64,000 bases of DNA from Streptococcus mitis (GCF_000722685.1 NZ_JPFV01000015.1:334714-398713); one strand, 5' to 3'. Shown: positions 39,639 through 50,532, counted from the first letter of the stretch. Notes: a model not told the origin generated them from the sequence alone. Made by a program: numbers and translations.

Positions 39639-40993
39639 CTTATTTCCTCCCTTTTTGAAATACTTGAAAATTTATTGTATTCTTTTTGGAAAATTAATTC
39701 CACCGTTCCACGAGCTCCACTACGGTTTTTCTCGATAATAACTTCTACCTTATTATTTGGTATGCCTTCCTCTTCTTCACCACCACGCTCATAGTAGTCG
39801 TCGCGATAAAGAAAGGCTACGATATCAGCGTCCTGCTCAATAGATCCAGATTCACGAATATCAGACAAGACTGGTCTCTTATCCTGACGTTGTTCTACAC
39901 CACGAGAAAGCTGACTTAGAGCGATTACTGGAACTTTCAGTTCTTTTGCTAGAATTTTCAGCTGACGTGAAATTTCTGAAACTTCTTGTTGACGATTTTC
40001 TCGGCCTGTACCCGTAATCAATTGCAAGTAATCTATCAAAATCAAACCAAGATTGCCCGTTTCTTGAGCAAGTTTACGTGAGCGAGAACGAATTTCCGTA
40101 ATCCGAATCCCTGGCGTATCATCGATATAGATACTCGCATTAGCTAGATTCCCTTGAGCAATGGTATACTTTTGCCACTCCTCATCAGTCAATTGACCCG
40201 TACGGATAGAATGGGATTCCACCAACCCCTCTGCAGCTAACATACGGTCTACTAGACTTTCCGCACCCATTTCGAGTGAAAAGATAGCAACCGTTTTGTC
40301 CAACTTAGTCCCAATGTTCTGAGCAATATTCAAGGCAAAAGCTGTCTTACCAACCGCTGGTCGAGCTGCTAGGATAATCAACTCCTCCTCATGAAGACCC
40401 GTCGTCATATGATCCAAATCACGGTAGCCCGTAGCAATCCCTGTAATATCAGTCGTTTGTTGAGAGCGTGCTTCCAGATTTCCAAAGTTGACATTCAACA
40501 CATCTCGAATATTCTTAAATCCGCTTCGATTTGCATTTTCACTGACATCAATTAGACCTTTTTCTGCCTGAGCAATGATCTCATCAGCTGGTTGTGAAGC
40601 CTCGTAAGCTTGATTGACAGACTCTGTCAACTTGGCGATTAATCGCCGTAACATAGCCTTTTCTGCAACTATTTTAGCATAATACTCCGCATTAGCAGAA
40701 GTTGGCACAGAATTGACAATCTCAACCAAGTAAGACAAGCCACCAATATTCTGCAAATCACCTTGATTATCAAGGATGGTACGAACCGTTGTTGCATCTA
40801 TAGCATCACCACGATCGGATAAATCGACCATGGCTTGGAAAATCAAACGATGGGCATACTTAAAAAAGTCCCGAGACTCAATATATTCTCTCACAAAAAC
40901 AAGCTTACTCTCGTCAATAAAGATAGCCCCCAAAACGGATTGCTCAGCTAAGATATCTTGAGGTTGTACTCGTAACTCTTCTACTTCTGCCAT
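39635..40993 (-). CDS. dnaC: Replicative DNA helicase (DnaB-type)
   Basis: 452 residues. N-terminal primase-binding domain, then RecA-like motor with Walker A ARPAVGKTAFALN and Walker B LILIDYLQLI, and a DnaB signature in QLSRGVEQRQDKRP. It unwinds DNA at the fork. Follows rplI closely and precedes veg; the ATG at 40993 is preferred over one three bases earlier. Confidence 0.96.
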   Translation of the reverse strand: MAEVEELRVQPQDILAEQSVLGAIFIDESKLVFVREYIESRDFFKYAHRLIFQAMVDLSDRGDAIDATTVRTILDNQGDLQNIGGLSYLVEIVNSVPTSANAEYYAKIVAEKAMLRRLIAKLTESVNQAYEASQPADEIIAQAEKGLIDVSENANRSGFKNIRDVLNVNFGNLEARSQQTTDITGIATGYRDLDHMTTGLHEEELIILAARPAVGKTAFALNIAQNIGTKLDKTVAIFSLEMGAESLVDRMLAAEGLVESHSIRTGQLTDEEWQKYTIAQGNLANASIYIDDTPGIRITEIRSRSRKLAQETGNLGLILIDYLQLITGTGRENRQQEVSEISRQLKILAKELKVPVIALSQLSRGVEQRQDKRPVLSDIRESGSIEQDADIVAFLYRDDYYERGGEEEEGIPNNKVEVIIEKNRSGARGTVELIFQKEYNKFSSISKREEIR

Positions 40994-41036
40994 CAAACTT
41001 CCCTTCCTTTTACAATCTTGTCAAGAAGGTGTAAAC

Positions 41037-41489
41037 TTATCCTTCCTTCACACGAAGATTGATTACACTTGTAACATCTTGATAAATTTTCACTGGTACA
41101 TCAATCAAACCGACTGCTCGAATCGGAGCTTGTACTTGAATATGACGTTTATCAATCTTAATTCCAAATTGCTTTTGCAATTCTTCTGCAATTTTCTTAT
41201 TGGTAATAGAGCCAAAGGTACGGCCATCTGGACCAACTTTTTCAACAAACTCTACAACCGTTTCTTCAGCTTCAAGTTGGGCTTTAATTGCTTTTGCTTC
41301 TGCAATCATCTCAGCGTGAGCTTTTTCTTCAGATTTTTGTTTACCACGAAGTTCACCTACAGCTTGAGCAGTCGCTTCTTTTGCTAGGTTCTTTTTGATA
41401 AGAAAGTTTTGTGCATACCCTGTTGGTACTTCCTTAATTTCTCCTTTTTTACCTTTTCCTTTAACATCTGCTAAAAAGATTACTTTCAT
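41037..41489 (-). CDS. rplI: 50S ribosomal protein L9
   Basis: 150 residues starting [18 protein letters not shown], the typical N-domain, a long helix ([20 protein letters not shown]) and C-domain. Overlaps the gdpP end by four bases. Confidence 0.98.
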   Translation of the reverse strand: MKVIFLADVKGKGKKGEIKEVPTGYAQNFLIKKNLAKEATAQAVGELRGKQKSEEKAHAEMIAEAKAIKAQLEAEETVVEFVEKVGPDGRTFGSITNKKIAEELQKQFGIKIDKRHIQVQAPIRAVGLIDVPVKIYQDVTSVINLRVKEG

Positions 41490-43459
41490 TCTTCTTTCTC
41501 CTTTTCCTTTATTTCATTTAATACAATTTCTGTCAATTTTTCACCTGCTTCTGACAAGGTTAAATCCTTAATTTGAGCTGCTGCTAAATTAAAGTGGCCT
41601 CCACCTCCCAGCTCTTCCATAATCCGTTGTACATTCAATTTACTACGACTGCGAGCTGAAATAGAAATAAATCCTTGTGTATTCTTCGCAAGAACAAAAC
41701 TCGCTTCAATACCTGACATGGCTAACATGGCATCTGCTGCCTTACTAATAACAACTGTATCATAGCATTTCGAGTCCTTAGCCTCTGCTATGAGTACATC
41801 TGAACCTAATTTACGCCCCTGTAAAATAAGTTCATTGATCTCACGATATTCTTCAAAATCTGTCGCAGCCATTTCCTGAATAGCAATACTATCACTTCCG
41901 CGCGTTCTAAGATAGCTAGCAACATCAAATGTCCGACTAGTCACTCGTGAGGTGAAATTTTTAGTATCCAACATCATACCAGCCATCAAGACGCTTGCTT
42001 GCATACGACTCAAACGATTTTTCTTAGAATTTTGGAACTGTAGCAATTCCGTTACTAACTCACTGGCACTACTTGCACCACTTTCGATATAAGTAATAAC
42101 TGCATTATCTGGGAAATCCTGATCCCTTCTATGATGGTCAATAACAATTGTTTGGGTAAACAAATCATAAAAATCTTTTGATAAAGTTAAAGATGTCTTT
42201 GAATGGTCTACAAGAATCAACAAAGAACGATTGGTCACCATCCCCATTGCATCCTTAACAGACAACAGCTTCGTAACTCCTTCTTTTTCTAAGAATGTAA
42301 CAGCTCGTTCAATATCCGGAGACATTTGTTCTTCGTCATAAAGAGCATAACTATTTTCAGTCACATTACTAGCAAATAACTGCATACCTACAGCAGAACC
42401 CAAAGCATCCATATCTAGATTTTTGTGACCAACTACAAAAACTTGATCCACACTCCGAATCTTATCTGAAATAGCTGTCATCATAGCGCGCGTACGGGTA
42501 CGGGTACGCTTGATTGAAGCAGCAGACCCACCACCAAAATAAACTGGATTTTTCGTTTCGTTGTTTTCCTTGACAACCACCTGATCGCCACCACGTACCT
42601 CAGCCAAGTTCAAGTTGAGCAAAGCAACTTTCCCTATCTCATCATGATTTCCATCACCATAAGAAAATCCCATACTTAAGGTCAAAGGCAACTGTCTCTG
42701 CTTCGCCTCTTCTCTGAAAGCATCGATAACAGAAAATTTATCATTCATCAATTCCTCAAGTACAGTATAGTCAGTAAATAGATAAAAACGGTCCATACTC
42801 ACTCGACGGGAGAACATGGCATGTTTCCCAGCAAATTCTGAAACAAAATTAGCTACAAAACTGTTAATATGACTGATATCAGACTCTGATGTTTTATCTT
42901 CTAAATCATCGTAGTTATCAACAGAAACAATCCCAATCACAGGTCGACTCGTTACTAACTCAACAGTCGCTTCGTATTCTCCAGACACATCAAAGAAATA
43001 AAGAACCCCAGACACCTTGTCCATATGAACCGAATAACGGGTCTCACCCAAAGTAGCATAAGAACCTGGATTCCCCACAGAAGCCTTAATAATTGTTTGA
43101 ATTAATGCCACATCAATCTCGCCCACTTCATTAGTCAAAATCAATTCAGCATAAGGATTAAACCATTCAACGTCACCTGAAGACAAGTCTAATTTAATGA
43201 CTCCGACAGGCATCTGTTCTAACAAGGTTGTCAAACTTTCTTCAGCTTGATGGTTTACATACTGGATTTGTTCTACTTCACTCCTTGAGTAATAGTCTCT
43301 CTGATAAATGAATAATAAAATATATAAACCCAAAATAAGTAGCAAAAGAAATAGCGTTACCAGTGTATTCGTTACAAAAACAAGTTGCACAGATAGCACT
43401 CCGAACGCCACTATTCCTAATATTAAGGGGAAAATAGGACTTACATAAAATTTTTTCAT
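41486..43459 (-). CDS. gdpP: Cyclic-di-AMP phosphodiesterase GdpP (DHH family)
   Basis: 657 residues from ATG 43459 (AGG upstream). Two N-terminal membrane helices, a degenerate PAS domain, a degenerate GGDEF domain and the DHH/DHHA1 module with [30 protein letters not shown]. It hydrolyses c-di-AMP to pApA, controlling turgor, potassium uptake and beta-lactam tolerance. Called Pde1 in pneumococcus. First of the gdpP-rplI-dnaC-veg run. Confidence 0.96.
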   Translation of the reverse strand: MKKFYVSPIFPLILGIVAFGVLSVQLVFVTNTLVTLFLLLLILGLYILLFIYQRDYYSRSEVEQIQYVNHQAEESLTTLLEQMPVGVIKLDLSSGDVEWFNPYAELILTNEVGEIDVALIQTIIKASVGNPGSYATLGETRYSVHMDKVSGVLYFFDVSGEYEATVELVTSRPVIGIVSVDNYDDLEDKTSESDISHINSFVANFVSEFAGKHAMFSRRVSMDRFYLFTDYTVLEELMNDKFSVIDAFREEAKQRQLPLTLSMGFSYGDGNHDEIGKVALLNLNLAEVRGGDQVVVKENNETKNPVYFGGGSAASIKRTRTRTRAMMTAISDKIRSVDQVFVVGHKNLDMDALGSAVGMQLFASNVTENSYALYDEEQMSPDIERAVTFLEKEGVTKLLSVKDAMGMVTNRSLLILVDHSKTSLTLSKDFYDLFTQTIVIDHHRRDQDFPDNAVITYIESGASSASELVTELLQFQNSKKNRLSRMQASVLMAGMMLDTKNFTSRVTSRTFDVASYLRTRGSDSIAIQEMAATDFEEYREINELILQGRKLGSDVLIAEAKDSKCYDTVVISKAADAMLAMSGIEASFVLAKNTQGFISISARSRSKLNVQRIMEELGGGGHFNLAAAQIKDLTLSEAGEKLTEIVLNEIKEKEKEE

Positions 43460-43546
43460 TCCAAACCTCTTGGCACCCATTATACCATAATAACAACCAA
43501 AAAGCGACTTTTTAAAAGTGTAATCAGTAATTCTATCAATTGTAAG

Positions 43547-43580
43547 AAAAAGGAGGTTTACAATTCAGTAAACCTACCTT
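43547..43580 (-). terminator. Terminator of hpf
   Basis: Minus strand AGGTAGGTTTAC/GTAAACCTCCTT hairpin followed by T run. Confidence 0.85.
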
Positions 43581-43594
43581 TACACGTATTCTAA

Positions 43595-44143
43595 TTAAGA
43601 TTCTTTAACTTCTAACAGACCAATTTCGCCATCTTCACGACGATAAATCACATTAGTTGTTTGATCTTCAACATCTACATAGATAAAGAAATCATGTCCC
43701 AACAAATCCATCTGTAGAATAGCTTCTTCCAAATCCATTGGTTTTAAATCAATTTGTTTTGAACGAACAACTCTAGACTGGACAACATTTGAATCTTCCA
43801 CCAAAGCATCTGTAAATAATTGACTAGTTGCCACCTTATTTTTATTTTTACGCTCGATTTTTGTTTTATTTTTACGAATCTGACGTTCAATTTTATCAGT
43901 TACAAGGTCAATTGAACCATACATATCTTGAGACACATCTTCTGCACGAAGAGTAATAGAGCCAAGCGGAATCGTTACTTCCACTTTAGCAGTTTTTTCA
44001 CGATACACCTTCAAGTTAACTCGAGCATCCAACTCTTGTTCAGCTTGAAAATACTTTTCGATCTTTTCGAGTTTAGAAACTACATAATCACGAATTGCTT
44101 CTGTTACTTCTAGGTTTTCACCACGGATACTATATTTAATCAT
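43595..44143 (-). CDS. hpf: Ribosome hibernation promoting factor, long form
   Basis: 182 residues. N-terminal RaiA/YfiA domain (residues ~1-100, MIKYSIRGENLEVTEAIRDYV) and the C-terminal S30AE dimer domain (KPMDLEEAILQMDLLGHDFF). It pairs ribosomes into inactive 100S dimers in stationary phase. Lies just after comFC in the same direction. Confidence 0.95.
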   Translation of the reverse strand: MIKYSIRGENLEVTEAIRDYVVSKLEKIEKYFQAEQELDARVNLKVYREKTAKVEVTIPLGSITLRAEDVSQDMYGSIDLVTDKIERQIRKNKTKIERKNKNKVATSQLFTDALVEDSNVVQSRVVRSKQIDLKPMDLEEAILQMDLLGHDFFIYVDVEDQTTNVIYRREDGEIGLLEVKES

Positions 44144-44223
44144 ATGAGTACCTTCTTTCTAAACATTTTTGTTTTTCTGATTTCATTATAACGCTTTCAT
44201 TTTATTTTTGCAAATTTTTTTCC

Positions 44224-44886
44224 TCATCTTACAAGGGAAAATGTTTTTACGTCCTCAGCACCAGCTTCTTCCAGTAGTCTCTTCACACGATTTATAGTTG
44301 TTCCAGTAGTATAAATATCATCTATAAGTAGGATTTTTTTAGGAATAGTGACTCCACTTTTAATAAAGAAAGGAAGTTCTGTCCCCAAACGCTCTGAACG
44401 ACTTTTAGAAGAACTAGCTCGCTCTTCTCTCTTTTCTAATAAATCTAGATACGCAAAGCCTGCTGCCTCTACCAAACCCTCAACCTGATTAAATCCTCTG
44501 TCAGCATATCTATCACGACTTAGAGGAATGACAACAAATTGATACTCTTTGTACTTTCTCAACGCCGCACTTAAAACTGAAGCGAAAACTTTTCTTAAAA
44601 GGAAGTCTCCGTCAAACTTATACCGACTGAAAAAATCCTTCATAGCTTGATTGTAAGTAAAAATCGCTCTATGACTGACCTCAACTCCTTCTTTACACCA
44701 AAATTGACAATCTTGACACTTTGTTGACAAGTCTATTTTCATACAGTTTGGACAATACTCTTCTCCAATTCTCTCAAAAGTAGAATCACAGTCTGAACAA
44801 AGATAGGAGTCATCATTCCTCAACAGCAAGATACTACTAAAAGTTAAAACAGCCTTCATAGTCTGCCCACATAACAAGCACTTCAT
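44224..44886 (-). CDS. comFC: Competence protein ComFC, phosphoribosyltransferase-like
   Basis: 220 residues. N-terminal zinc-finger cysteines (MKCLLCGQTM, CSDCD, CPNC, CQDC) and a PRTase loop ILLIDDIYTTGTT. Works with ComFA in DNA uptake. Overlaps comFA by four bases (ATGA). Confidence 0.95.
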   Translation of the reverse strand: MKCLLCGQTMKAVLTFSSILLLRNDDSYLCSDCDSTFERIGEEYCPNCMKIDLSTKCQDCQFWCKEGVEVSHRAIFTYNQAMKDFFSRYKFDGDFLLRKVFASVLSAALRKYKEYQFVVIPLSRDRYADRGFNQVEGLVEAAGFAYLDLLEKREERASSSKSRSERLGTELPFFIKSGVTIPKKILLIDDIYTTGTTINRVKRLLEEAGAEDVKTFSLVR

Positions 44887-46181
44887 AGCCCCGCCTCCTT
44901 ATTCATCTGCTGAATTTCCTTAATTGCCTTCTTGATTGAAGCATTTAACCCATCATGGAAGAAAAGCAAATCTCCTGTCGGTCGATCCATACTTCGTCCA
45001 ACTCGACCACCAATCTGAATCAAACTAGACTTGGTAAACAGACGATGATTAGCCTCTACTACGAAAACGTCCACACAAGGAAAAGTAACTCCACGCTCCA
45101 ATATTGTAGTACTGATAAGTATTGTCAGCTCTCCATCTCGAAAAGCTTGTACCTGCTCTAGCCGATCTTCTGTGACAGACGATACAAAGCCAATTTTCTC
45201 ATTTGGAAATTGCTCCTGTAAGATTTCTTTTAACTGCTCCCCTTTCTTAATTTCTGATGCAAAAAGGAGTAACGGATAACCTGTTTTTCTCTGCTTCTCA
45301 ATATAGGATTTTAACTTTGGAGACAAACACTTCTTATCTAAATAGCGATTAAAATCCGATAACCAGACAGGTTTAGGAATAATCAACGGATTTCCATGAA
45401 ATCTTCTAGGCAAACTCAGTCTCTTTAACTCTCCCGAGCGAACCTTCCTATCTAATTCATCTGTAGAAGTCGCTGTTAAAAAAATTCTCAATCCATTCTC
45501 CTTTACACTATTCTTGACAGCATGGTAAAGCGTGGGATTGTCAACATAAGGAAAAGCATCTACTTCATCCACTATCAGCAAATCAAAAGCTTGATAAAAC
45601 TTCAGTAACTGATGGGTCGTCGCAACAACTAATGGTGTTCGAAAATATGGTTCTGATTCTCCGTGTAGCAAAGCTATCTCACAGGAAAAATCCTGTTGCA
45701 AGCGCTTATACAGCTCCAAACAAACATCTATGCGAGGACTAGCCAAACAAACTGCACCACCTTCATCAATCACTTTGGCAACAACTTGGTAAATCATCTC
45801 TGTCTTTCCAGCTCCTGTTACCGCATGAACTAAGGTTGGTTCTTGCTTGTCTACTGCTTGAATTAGTCCCTCTGACACCTTCTCTTGAAAAGGAGTTAAT
45901 TGACCACGCCATTTAAGAACATCTTGCTTCGGAAAATCCTCCTGCGGAAAATAGTATAAAGTTTGATCACTCCTGACTCGCTTCATAATTAAGCACTCCC
46001 GACAATAGTAAGCACCGATGGGCAAATACCATTCTTCTAGAATAGGACTATCACAACGTTGACAGAACAATTTCCCCCTCTCCTTTCTCATTGCTGGAAT
46101 TTTCTCCGCCAACTGACGTTCCTCTTCTGACAATTCATTCTCAGTAAACAAACGACCGAGATAATTTGAATTTACTTTCAT
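44883..46181 (-). CDS. comFA: Competence DNA uptake helicase ComFA
   Basis: 432 residues. Zinc motif CQRCDSPI...YYCRECL at the N-terminus, DEAD-type helicase with Walker A AVTGAGKTEM, DEVD motif LIVDEVDAFPYVD and motif VI QIGGRVGRS. Pulls single-stranded DNA into the cell during transformation. The ATG sits seven bases from the com-box, so the message is probably leaderless. Confidence 0.96.
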   Translation of the reverse strand: MKVNSNYLGRLFTENELSEEERQLAEKIPAMRKERGKLFCQRCDSPILEEWYLPIGAYYCRECLIMKRVRSDQTLYYFPQEDFPKQDVLKWRGQLTPFQEKVSEGLIQAVDKQEPTLVHAVTGAGKTEMIYQVVAKVIDEGGAVCLASPRIDVCLELYKRLQQDFSCEIALLHGESEPYFRTPLVVATTHQLLKFYQAFDLLIVDEVDAFPYVDNPTLYHAVKNSVKENGLRIFLTATSTDELDRKVRSGELKRLSLPRRFHGNPLIIPKPVWLSDFNRYLDKKCLSPKLKSYIEKQRKTGYPLLLFASEIKKGEQLKEILQEQFPNEKIGFVSSVTEDRLEQVQAFRDGELTILISTTILERGVTFPCVDVFVVEANHRLFTKSSLIQIGGRVGRSMDRPTGDLLFFHDGLNASIKKAIKEIQQMNKEAGL

Positions 46182-46188
46182 ACTTCTT

Positions 46189-46196
46189 TATTCGTA
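46189..46196 (-). promoter_or_regulatory. ComX com-box of comFA
   Basis: Perfect TACGAATA on the minus strand, ending eight bases before the ATG. Confidence 0.92.
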
Positions 46197-46224
46197 AAAA
46201 CTAGCGCTTTAGATGATTTTTTAG

Positions 46225-46230
46225 TACAAT
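46225..46230 (+). promoter_or_regulatory. -10 of yigZ, six bases before the ATG
   Basis: TACAAT ends at 46230; ATG at 46237. No ribosome site is present, and the -35 is poor. Confidence 0.45.
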
Positions 46231-46236
46231 TAAATC

Positions 46237-46872
46237 ATGGAATTTAGAACAATTAAAGAGGACGGGCAAGTCCAAGAAGAAATCAAAAAATCTCGCTTTA
46301 TCTGTCATGCTAAGCGTGTTTATAGCGAAGAAGAGGCTCGTGACTTCATTACTGCCATCAAAAAAGAACACTACAAAGCTACGCATAACTGCTCTGCCTT
46401 CATTATTGGGGAACGTAGTGAAATCAAACGTACAAGTGATGATGGTGAGCCCAGTGGTACTGCCGGCGTTCCCATGCTTGGGGTACTAGAAAATCACAAT
46501 CTCACCAATATCTGTGTGGTAGTGACACGCTACTTCGGTGGTATTAAACTAGGTGCTGGAGGATTGATTCGTGCTTACGCAGGCAGTGTTGCCTTAGCTG
46601 TCAAAGAAATTGGCATCATTGAAATAAAGGAACAGGTTGGCATTGCTATTCAAATGTCTTACACTCAGTACCAAGAATATAATAACTTCCTTAAAGAACA
46701 TACTCTCATGGAGCTGGATACAAATTTTACAGATCAAGTCGATACGATGATTTATGTTGATAAAGAAGAAAAAGAAAACATTAAAGCTGCACTGGTAGAG
46801 TTTTTTAATGGAAAAGTTACTTTAACTGATCAAGGTTTACGCGAAGTTGAAGTTCCTGTAAACTTAGTGTAA
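46237..46872 (+). CDS. yigZ: YigZ/IMPACT family protein
   Basis: 211 residues. N-terminal UPF0029/IMPACT domain (KKSRFICHAKRVYSEEEARDF, SDDGEPSGTAGVPML, VTRYFGGIKLGAGGLIRAYA) and a ferredoxin-like C-domain. YigZ-like proteins are linked to translation control, but the exact role is unknown. Divergent from comFA across only 55 bases. Ended by a hairpin before cysK. Confidence 0.93.
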   Translation: MEFRTIKEDGQVQEEIKKSRFICHAKRVYSEEEARDFITAIKKEHYKATHNCSAFIIGERSEIKRTSDDGEPSGTAGVPMLGVLENHNLTNICVVVTRYFGGIKLGAGGLIRAYAGSVALAVKEIGIIEIKEQVGIAIQMSYTQYQEYNNFLKEHTLMELDTNFTDQVDTMIYVDKEEKENIKAALVEFFNGKVTLTDQGLREVEVPVNLV

Positions 46873-47065
46873 ACAATGGAAAAGTAGTGTTTCATTGATA
46901 TTCTCACCGCTACTTAATTAACAAAATAAAAATAGGGTTGCCAAGACCTGCTAGAAAATGAACAAGTCAAAAAGAAAACGGATAGCATTTTCCTTTACAC
47001 CTATTTACTATAATTATCTTGTCACAATCGCTTGAAAATTAATGGCTTAGACCTATGATATAAAA

Positions 47066-47090
47066 AAATCCTATCGCTTCGATAGGATTT
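47066..47090 (+). terminator. Hairpin between yigZ and cysK
   Basis: AAATCCTATCG/CGATAGGATTT with loop CTT, ending in TTTCTATATTTT. Likely terminator of yigZ; the 280-base gap before cysK holds nothing else I recognise apart from the cysK promoter. Confidence 0.7.
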
Positions 47091-47096
47091 CTATAT

Positions 47097-47125
47097 TTTA
47101 CAAATGGTATAGATAGCGTTATACT
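47097..47125 (+). promoter_or_regulatory. cysK promoter
   Basis: TTTACA (47097-47102), 17-base spacer, TATACT (47120-47125). Confidence 0.75.
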
Positions 47126-47154
47126 AGAAATATCTTATACAAAGAGGTATTTAT

Positions 47155-48081
47155 ATGTCTATTTATAACAACATTACTGAACTAATCGGACAAACACCGA
47201 TTGTTAAACTCAACAACATTGTACCAGAAGGTGCTGCGGACGTCTATGTAAAGCTTGAAGCATTTAACCCTGGTTCATCGGTAAAAGACCGCATTGCCCT
47301 TAGCATGATTGAAAAAGCTGAACAAGACGGTATTCTGAAACCTGGTTCTACTATTGTTGAAGCAACAAGTGGAAACACTGGTATTGGGCTGTCATGGGTA
47401 GGTGCTGCTAAAGGGTATAAAGTTGTCATCGTTATGCCTGAAACTATGAGTGTAGAACGCCGTAAGATTATCCAAGCCTATGGCGCTGAACTCGTCCTTA
47501 CGCCTGGTAGCGAAGGAATGAAGGGTGCTATTGCCAAGGCTCAAGAAATCGCTGCTGAACGTGATGGTTTCCTTCCTCTTCAATTCAACAATCCAGCAAA
47601 TCCAGAAGTACACGAAAGAACAACAGGAGCTGAGATACTAGCTGCTTTCGGTAAAGATGGACTAGATGCCTTTGTTGCTGGAGTGGGTACCGGTGGAACG
47701 ATTTCTGGTGTTTCTCATGCACTCAAATCAGCAAATCCAGGTATTCAAGTTTATGCAGTAGAAGCAGATGAATCTGCTATTCTATCTGGTGAAAAACCTG
47801 GTCCTCACAAAATTCAAGGTATCTCAGCTGGATTTATTCCTGATACACTTGATACAAATGCCTATGATGGTATCGTTCGTGTAACGTCAGACGATGCTCT
47901 GGCACTTGGCCGTGAGATTGGCGGAAAAGAAGGATTCCTTGTTGGTATTTCTTCAGCTGCAGCTATCTACGGAGCAATTGAAGTTGCTAAAAAATTAGGT
48001 ACAGGTAAGAAAGTCCTTGCTCTCGCACCAGATAACGGTGAACGTTATCTCTCCACAGCACTCTATGAATTTGAAGTATAG
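47155..48081 (+). CDS. cysK: Cysteine synthase A (O-acetylserine sulfhydrylase)
   Basis: 308 residues. PLP-binding Lys in [12 protein letters not shown], Asn loop TSGNTG, glycine loop VGTGGTISG. Makes cysteine from O-acetylserine and sulfide. Stands alone with its own promoter and terminator. Confidence 0.96.
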   Translation: MSIYNNITELIGQTPIVKLNNIVPEGAADVYVKLEAFNPGSSVKDRIALSMIEKAEQDGILKPGSTIVEATSGNTGIGLSWVGAAKGYKVVIVMPETMSVERRKIIQAYGAELVLTPGSEGMKGAIAKAQEIAAERDGFLPLQFNNPANPEVHERTTGAEILAAFGKDGLDAFVAGVGTGGTISGVSHALKSANPGIQVYAVEADESAILSGEKPGPHKIQGISAGFIPDTLDTNAYDGIVRVTSDDALALGREIGGKEGFLVGISSAAAIYGAIEVAKKLGTGKKVLALAPDNGERYLSTALYEFEV

Positions 48082-48095
48082 TCTCCTAAATACAT

Positions 48096-48120
48096 TTAGC
48101 CCTTATTATAGGGCTTTTTG
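48096..48120 (+). terminator. Terminator of cysK
   Basis: AGCCC/GGGCT hairpin followed by TTTTTG. Confidence 0.85.
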
Positions 48121-48191
48121 TTTTAATTATTTCTAATCGAGTGAGGCTTAGCAAAAAACAATTTCAGGAGAAAATCTAAGCTCTATACAAC

Positions 48192-48218
48192 AAAAAAAGG
48201 AAGCAATTTACTTCCTTT
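48192..48218 (-). terminator. Terminator of tsf
   Basis: Minus strand GGAAG/CTTCC hairpin with loop TAAATTG, followed by seven T. Confidence 0.8.
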
Positions 48219-48224
48219 CTATCA

Positions 48225-49265
48225 TTAGTTATTCAAGGCTGCTGCCATTGTAGCTGCAACTTCTGCTTCAAAGTCGTTTGCAGCTTTTTCGATACCTTCA
48301 CCAACTTCAAAGCGAGCGAACTCAACTACTGAAGCGTTAACTGATTCTAGGTAAGCTTCAACTGTCTTGCTGTCATCCATGATGTAAACTTGTGCAAGAA
48401 GTGTGTAAGCTTGGTCAACTTTAGTGTTGTCAAGCATGAAGCGATCCATTTTACCTGGGATGATTTTATCCCAGATTTTTTCTGGTTTACCTTCTGCAGC
48501 CAATTCAGCTTTGATAGCTTCTTCAGCTTGAGCGATTACTTCATCAGTCAATTGAGCTTTAGATCCGTATGCCAAGTGTGGAAGAGCTGGTTTACCAACC
48601 ATAGCACGGCTTTCATTATCTTGGTCGATAACGTGGTTCAATTGTGCCAACTCATCTTTAACAAATTGCTCATCCAATTCTTTGTATGAAAGAACTGTTG
48701 GTTTCATAGCAGCGATGTGCATTGAAATTTGTTTAGCAAGTGCTTCGTCTCCACCTTCGATTACAGAGATAACACCGATACGTCCACCGTTGTGTTGGTA
48801 TGCTCCGAAGTGTTGTGCATCTGTTTTTTCAATCAAAGCAAAGCGACGGAATGAGATTTTTTCTCCGATAGTCGCTGTCGCAGACACATAAGCTGCTTCA
48901 AGAGTTTCACCTGAAGGCATTGTCAAAGCAAGAGCTTCTTCGTTGTTAGCTGGTTTTCCTTCAGCGATTGCTTTAGCTGTTGCGTTTACCAACTCAACAA
49001 ATTGAGCGTTTTTCGCAACGAAGTCAGTTTCAGCATTTACTTCAACAACTGCTGCAACGTTACTGTCAACATAAACACCAGTCAAACCTTCTGCAGCAAC
49101 ACGGTCAGCTTTCTTAGCTGCTTTTGCCATACCTTTTTCGCGAAGCAATTCAATCGCTTTTTCGATATCGCCTTCCACTTCAACCAATGCTTTTTTAGCG
49201 TCCATAACACCAGCACCAGATTTTTCACGCAACTCTTTTACAAGTTTAGCTGTAATTTCTGCCAT
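48225..49265 (-). CDS. tsf: Elongation factor Ts
   Basis: 346 residues starting [24 protein letters not shown]-like N-terminus, TDFVAKN motif, two dimerisation/core domains. Recharges EF-Tu with GTP. Second gene of rpsB-tsf, with a hairpin in the gap between them. Confidence 0.98.
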   Translation of the reverse strand: MAEITAKLVKELREKSGAGVMDAKKALVEVEGDIEKAIELLREKGMAKAAKKADRVAAEGLTGVYVDSNVAAVVEVNAETDFVAKNAQFVELVNATAKAIAEGKPANNEEALALTMPSGETLEAAYVSATATIGEKISFRRFALIEKTDAQHFGAYQHNGGRIGVISVIEGGDEALAKQISMHIAAMKPTVLSYKELDEQFVKDELAQLNHVIDQDNESRAMVGKPALPHLAYGSKAQLTDEVIAQAEEAIKAELAAEGKPEKIWDKIIPGKMDRFMLDNTKVDQAYTLLAQVYIMDDSKTVEAYLESVNASVVEFARFEVGEGIEKAANDFEAEVAATMAAALNN

Positions 49266-49291
49266 TTTGATTCTCCTATATTTTTTAAAAA

Positions 49292-49322
49292 TAGGAGAGC
49301 TGGGCTAAGCCCCGCCCTCCTA
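49292..49322 (-). terminator. Attenuator-like hairpin between rpsB and tsf
   Basis: Minus strand TAGGAGGGC..GGCT pairs with AGCC..GCTCTCCTA, followed by TTTTT. A partial terminator would set the S2 to EF-Ts ratio. Confidence 0.6.
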
Positions 49323-49343
49323 GGTAATTACTATTTATATGAA

Positions 49344-50126
49344 TTAAGCGTTGTCGCCTTCTACAACTTCAACGATTTCTTCGATTGAGTCTGCTTGAGC
49401 TTCTGAAGCTGTAAATTCTGCTTCAACTGCTGCAACAGCATCTTCACCTTGGCGACCTTCAATGATAGCGTCTGCCAATTTAGCTGTAATCAACTTAACT
49501 GCGCGGATAGCGTCATCGTTAGCTGGGATGATTACATCGATATCATCTGGATCAGTGTTTGTGTCAACCATCGCTACAACTGGGATACCCAATTTTTTAG
49601 CTTCTTTAACAGCGATTTGCTCTTTATGTGGGTCAACTACGTACATTACATCTGGGATACGAGGCATATCTTCGATACCACCCAAGAATTTTTCAAGACG
49701 TGCACGTTGTTTGTTAAGAAGTGCAACTTCTTTCTTAGGAAGAACTTCGAAAGTTCCATCTTCTTCCATGCGTTTGATTTCCTTCAAACGAGCGATACGT
49801 TTTTGGATTGTTCCCCAGTTTGTAAGAGTTCCACCCAACCAACGGTGGTTAATGAAGTATTGACCTGAACGTACTGCTTCTTCAGCAACTGCATCAGCTG
49901 CTTGTTTCTTAGTACCAACAAACAATACAACTGCATCGTTAGCTGCTGCATCACGCATGAAATCGTAAGCTTGGTCAGCGTATTTTACAGTTTGTTGCAA
50001 GTCGATAACGTGGATTCCGTTACGCTCAGTGAAGATGTACTTAGCCATCTTAGGGTTCCAGCGACGAGTTTGGTGACCAAAGTGTACACCAGCCTCAAGA
50101 AGTTGTTTCATTGAAATTACTGCCAT
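49344..50126 (-). CDS. rpsB: 30S ribosomal protein S2
   Basis: 260 residues starting [23 protein letters not shown] upstream. Typical S2 sequence ([32 protein letters not shown]). Translation of a longer frame upstream is unlikely. Confidence 0.98.
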   Translation of the reverse strand: MAVISMKQLLEAGVHFGHQTRRWNPKMAKYIFTERNGIHVIDLQQTVKYADQAYDFMRDAAANDAVVLFVGTKKQAADAVAEEAVRSGQYFINHRWLGGTLTNWGTIQKRIARLKEIKRMEEDGTFEVLPKKEVALLNKQRARLEKFLGGIEDMPRIPDVMYVVDPHKEQIAVKEAKKLGIPVVAMVDTNTDPDDIDVIIPANDDAIRAVKLITAKLADAIIEGRQGEDAVAAVEAEFTASEAQADSIEEIVEVVEGDNA

Positions 50127-50242
50127 GAGTATTTCTCCTTTTTGTTTTTTTCCTCTTCTTGACTTCAACTCGCAAAACGACCCAAGGGCAACTGTTTCAC
50201 AATTCATCAAGAATGAGTATTATCGTTTACACGACAATGTTC

Positions 50243-50271
50243 ATTATACCACATTTTTTTATCATTTTCAA
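50243..50271 (-). promoter_or_regulatory. rpsB promoter
   Basis: Minus strand TTGAAA (50266-50271), 17-base spacer, TATAAT (50243-50248) with extended TG. It gives a leader of ~110 bases that could hold an autoregulatory S2 site. Confidence 0.85.
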
Positions 50272-50532
50272 GTTTTTTAAGAATTTTTTATAGAGGGATA
50301 ACTTATCAAAGTAACTTTCACCATAGTGGAACGTAATCTGAAACGCTTTCAGATTAGGAGATTTTGTGCGCTATTTTTTCTATTCATTTTGGCTACAGAA
50401 ACTATAAAATCAAGCATTATTAAAAACAAGTGGAACTTACCCTGACACGGAATTCCACTGTTTTTTACGATTTTATCAGATTTACTTCCATTTGGATTAG
50501 CGGTAGAACTTAGTTTAGAAATTTAGCCCATC
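50272..50532. other. Gene-free stretch with two stem-loops, possible small RNA
   Basis: Between rpsB and pcsB. AATCTGAAA/TTTCAGATT (50333-50353) and AGTGGAA/TTCCACT followed by a six-T run on the plus strand (50428-50467). The second hairpin is terminator-like but no coding gene precedes it on the plus strand; TATAAA at 50403 is a weak -10 candidate. Confidence 0.35.
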
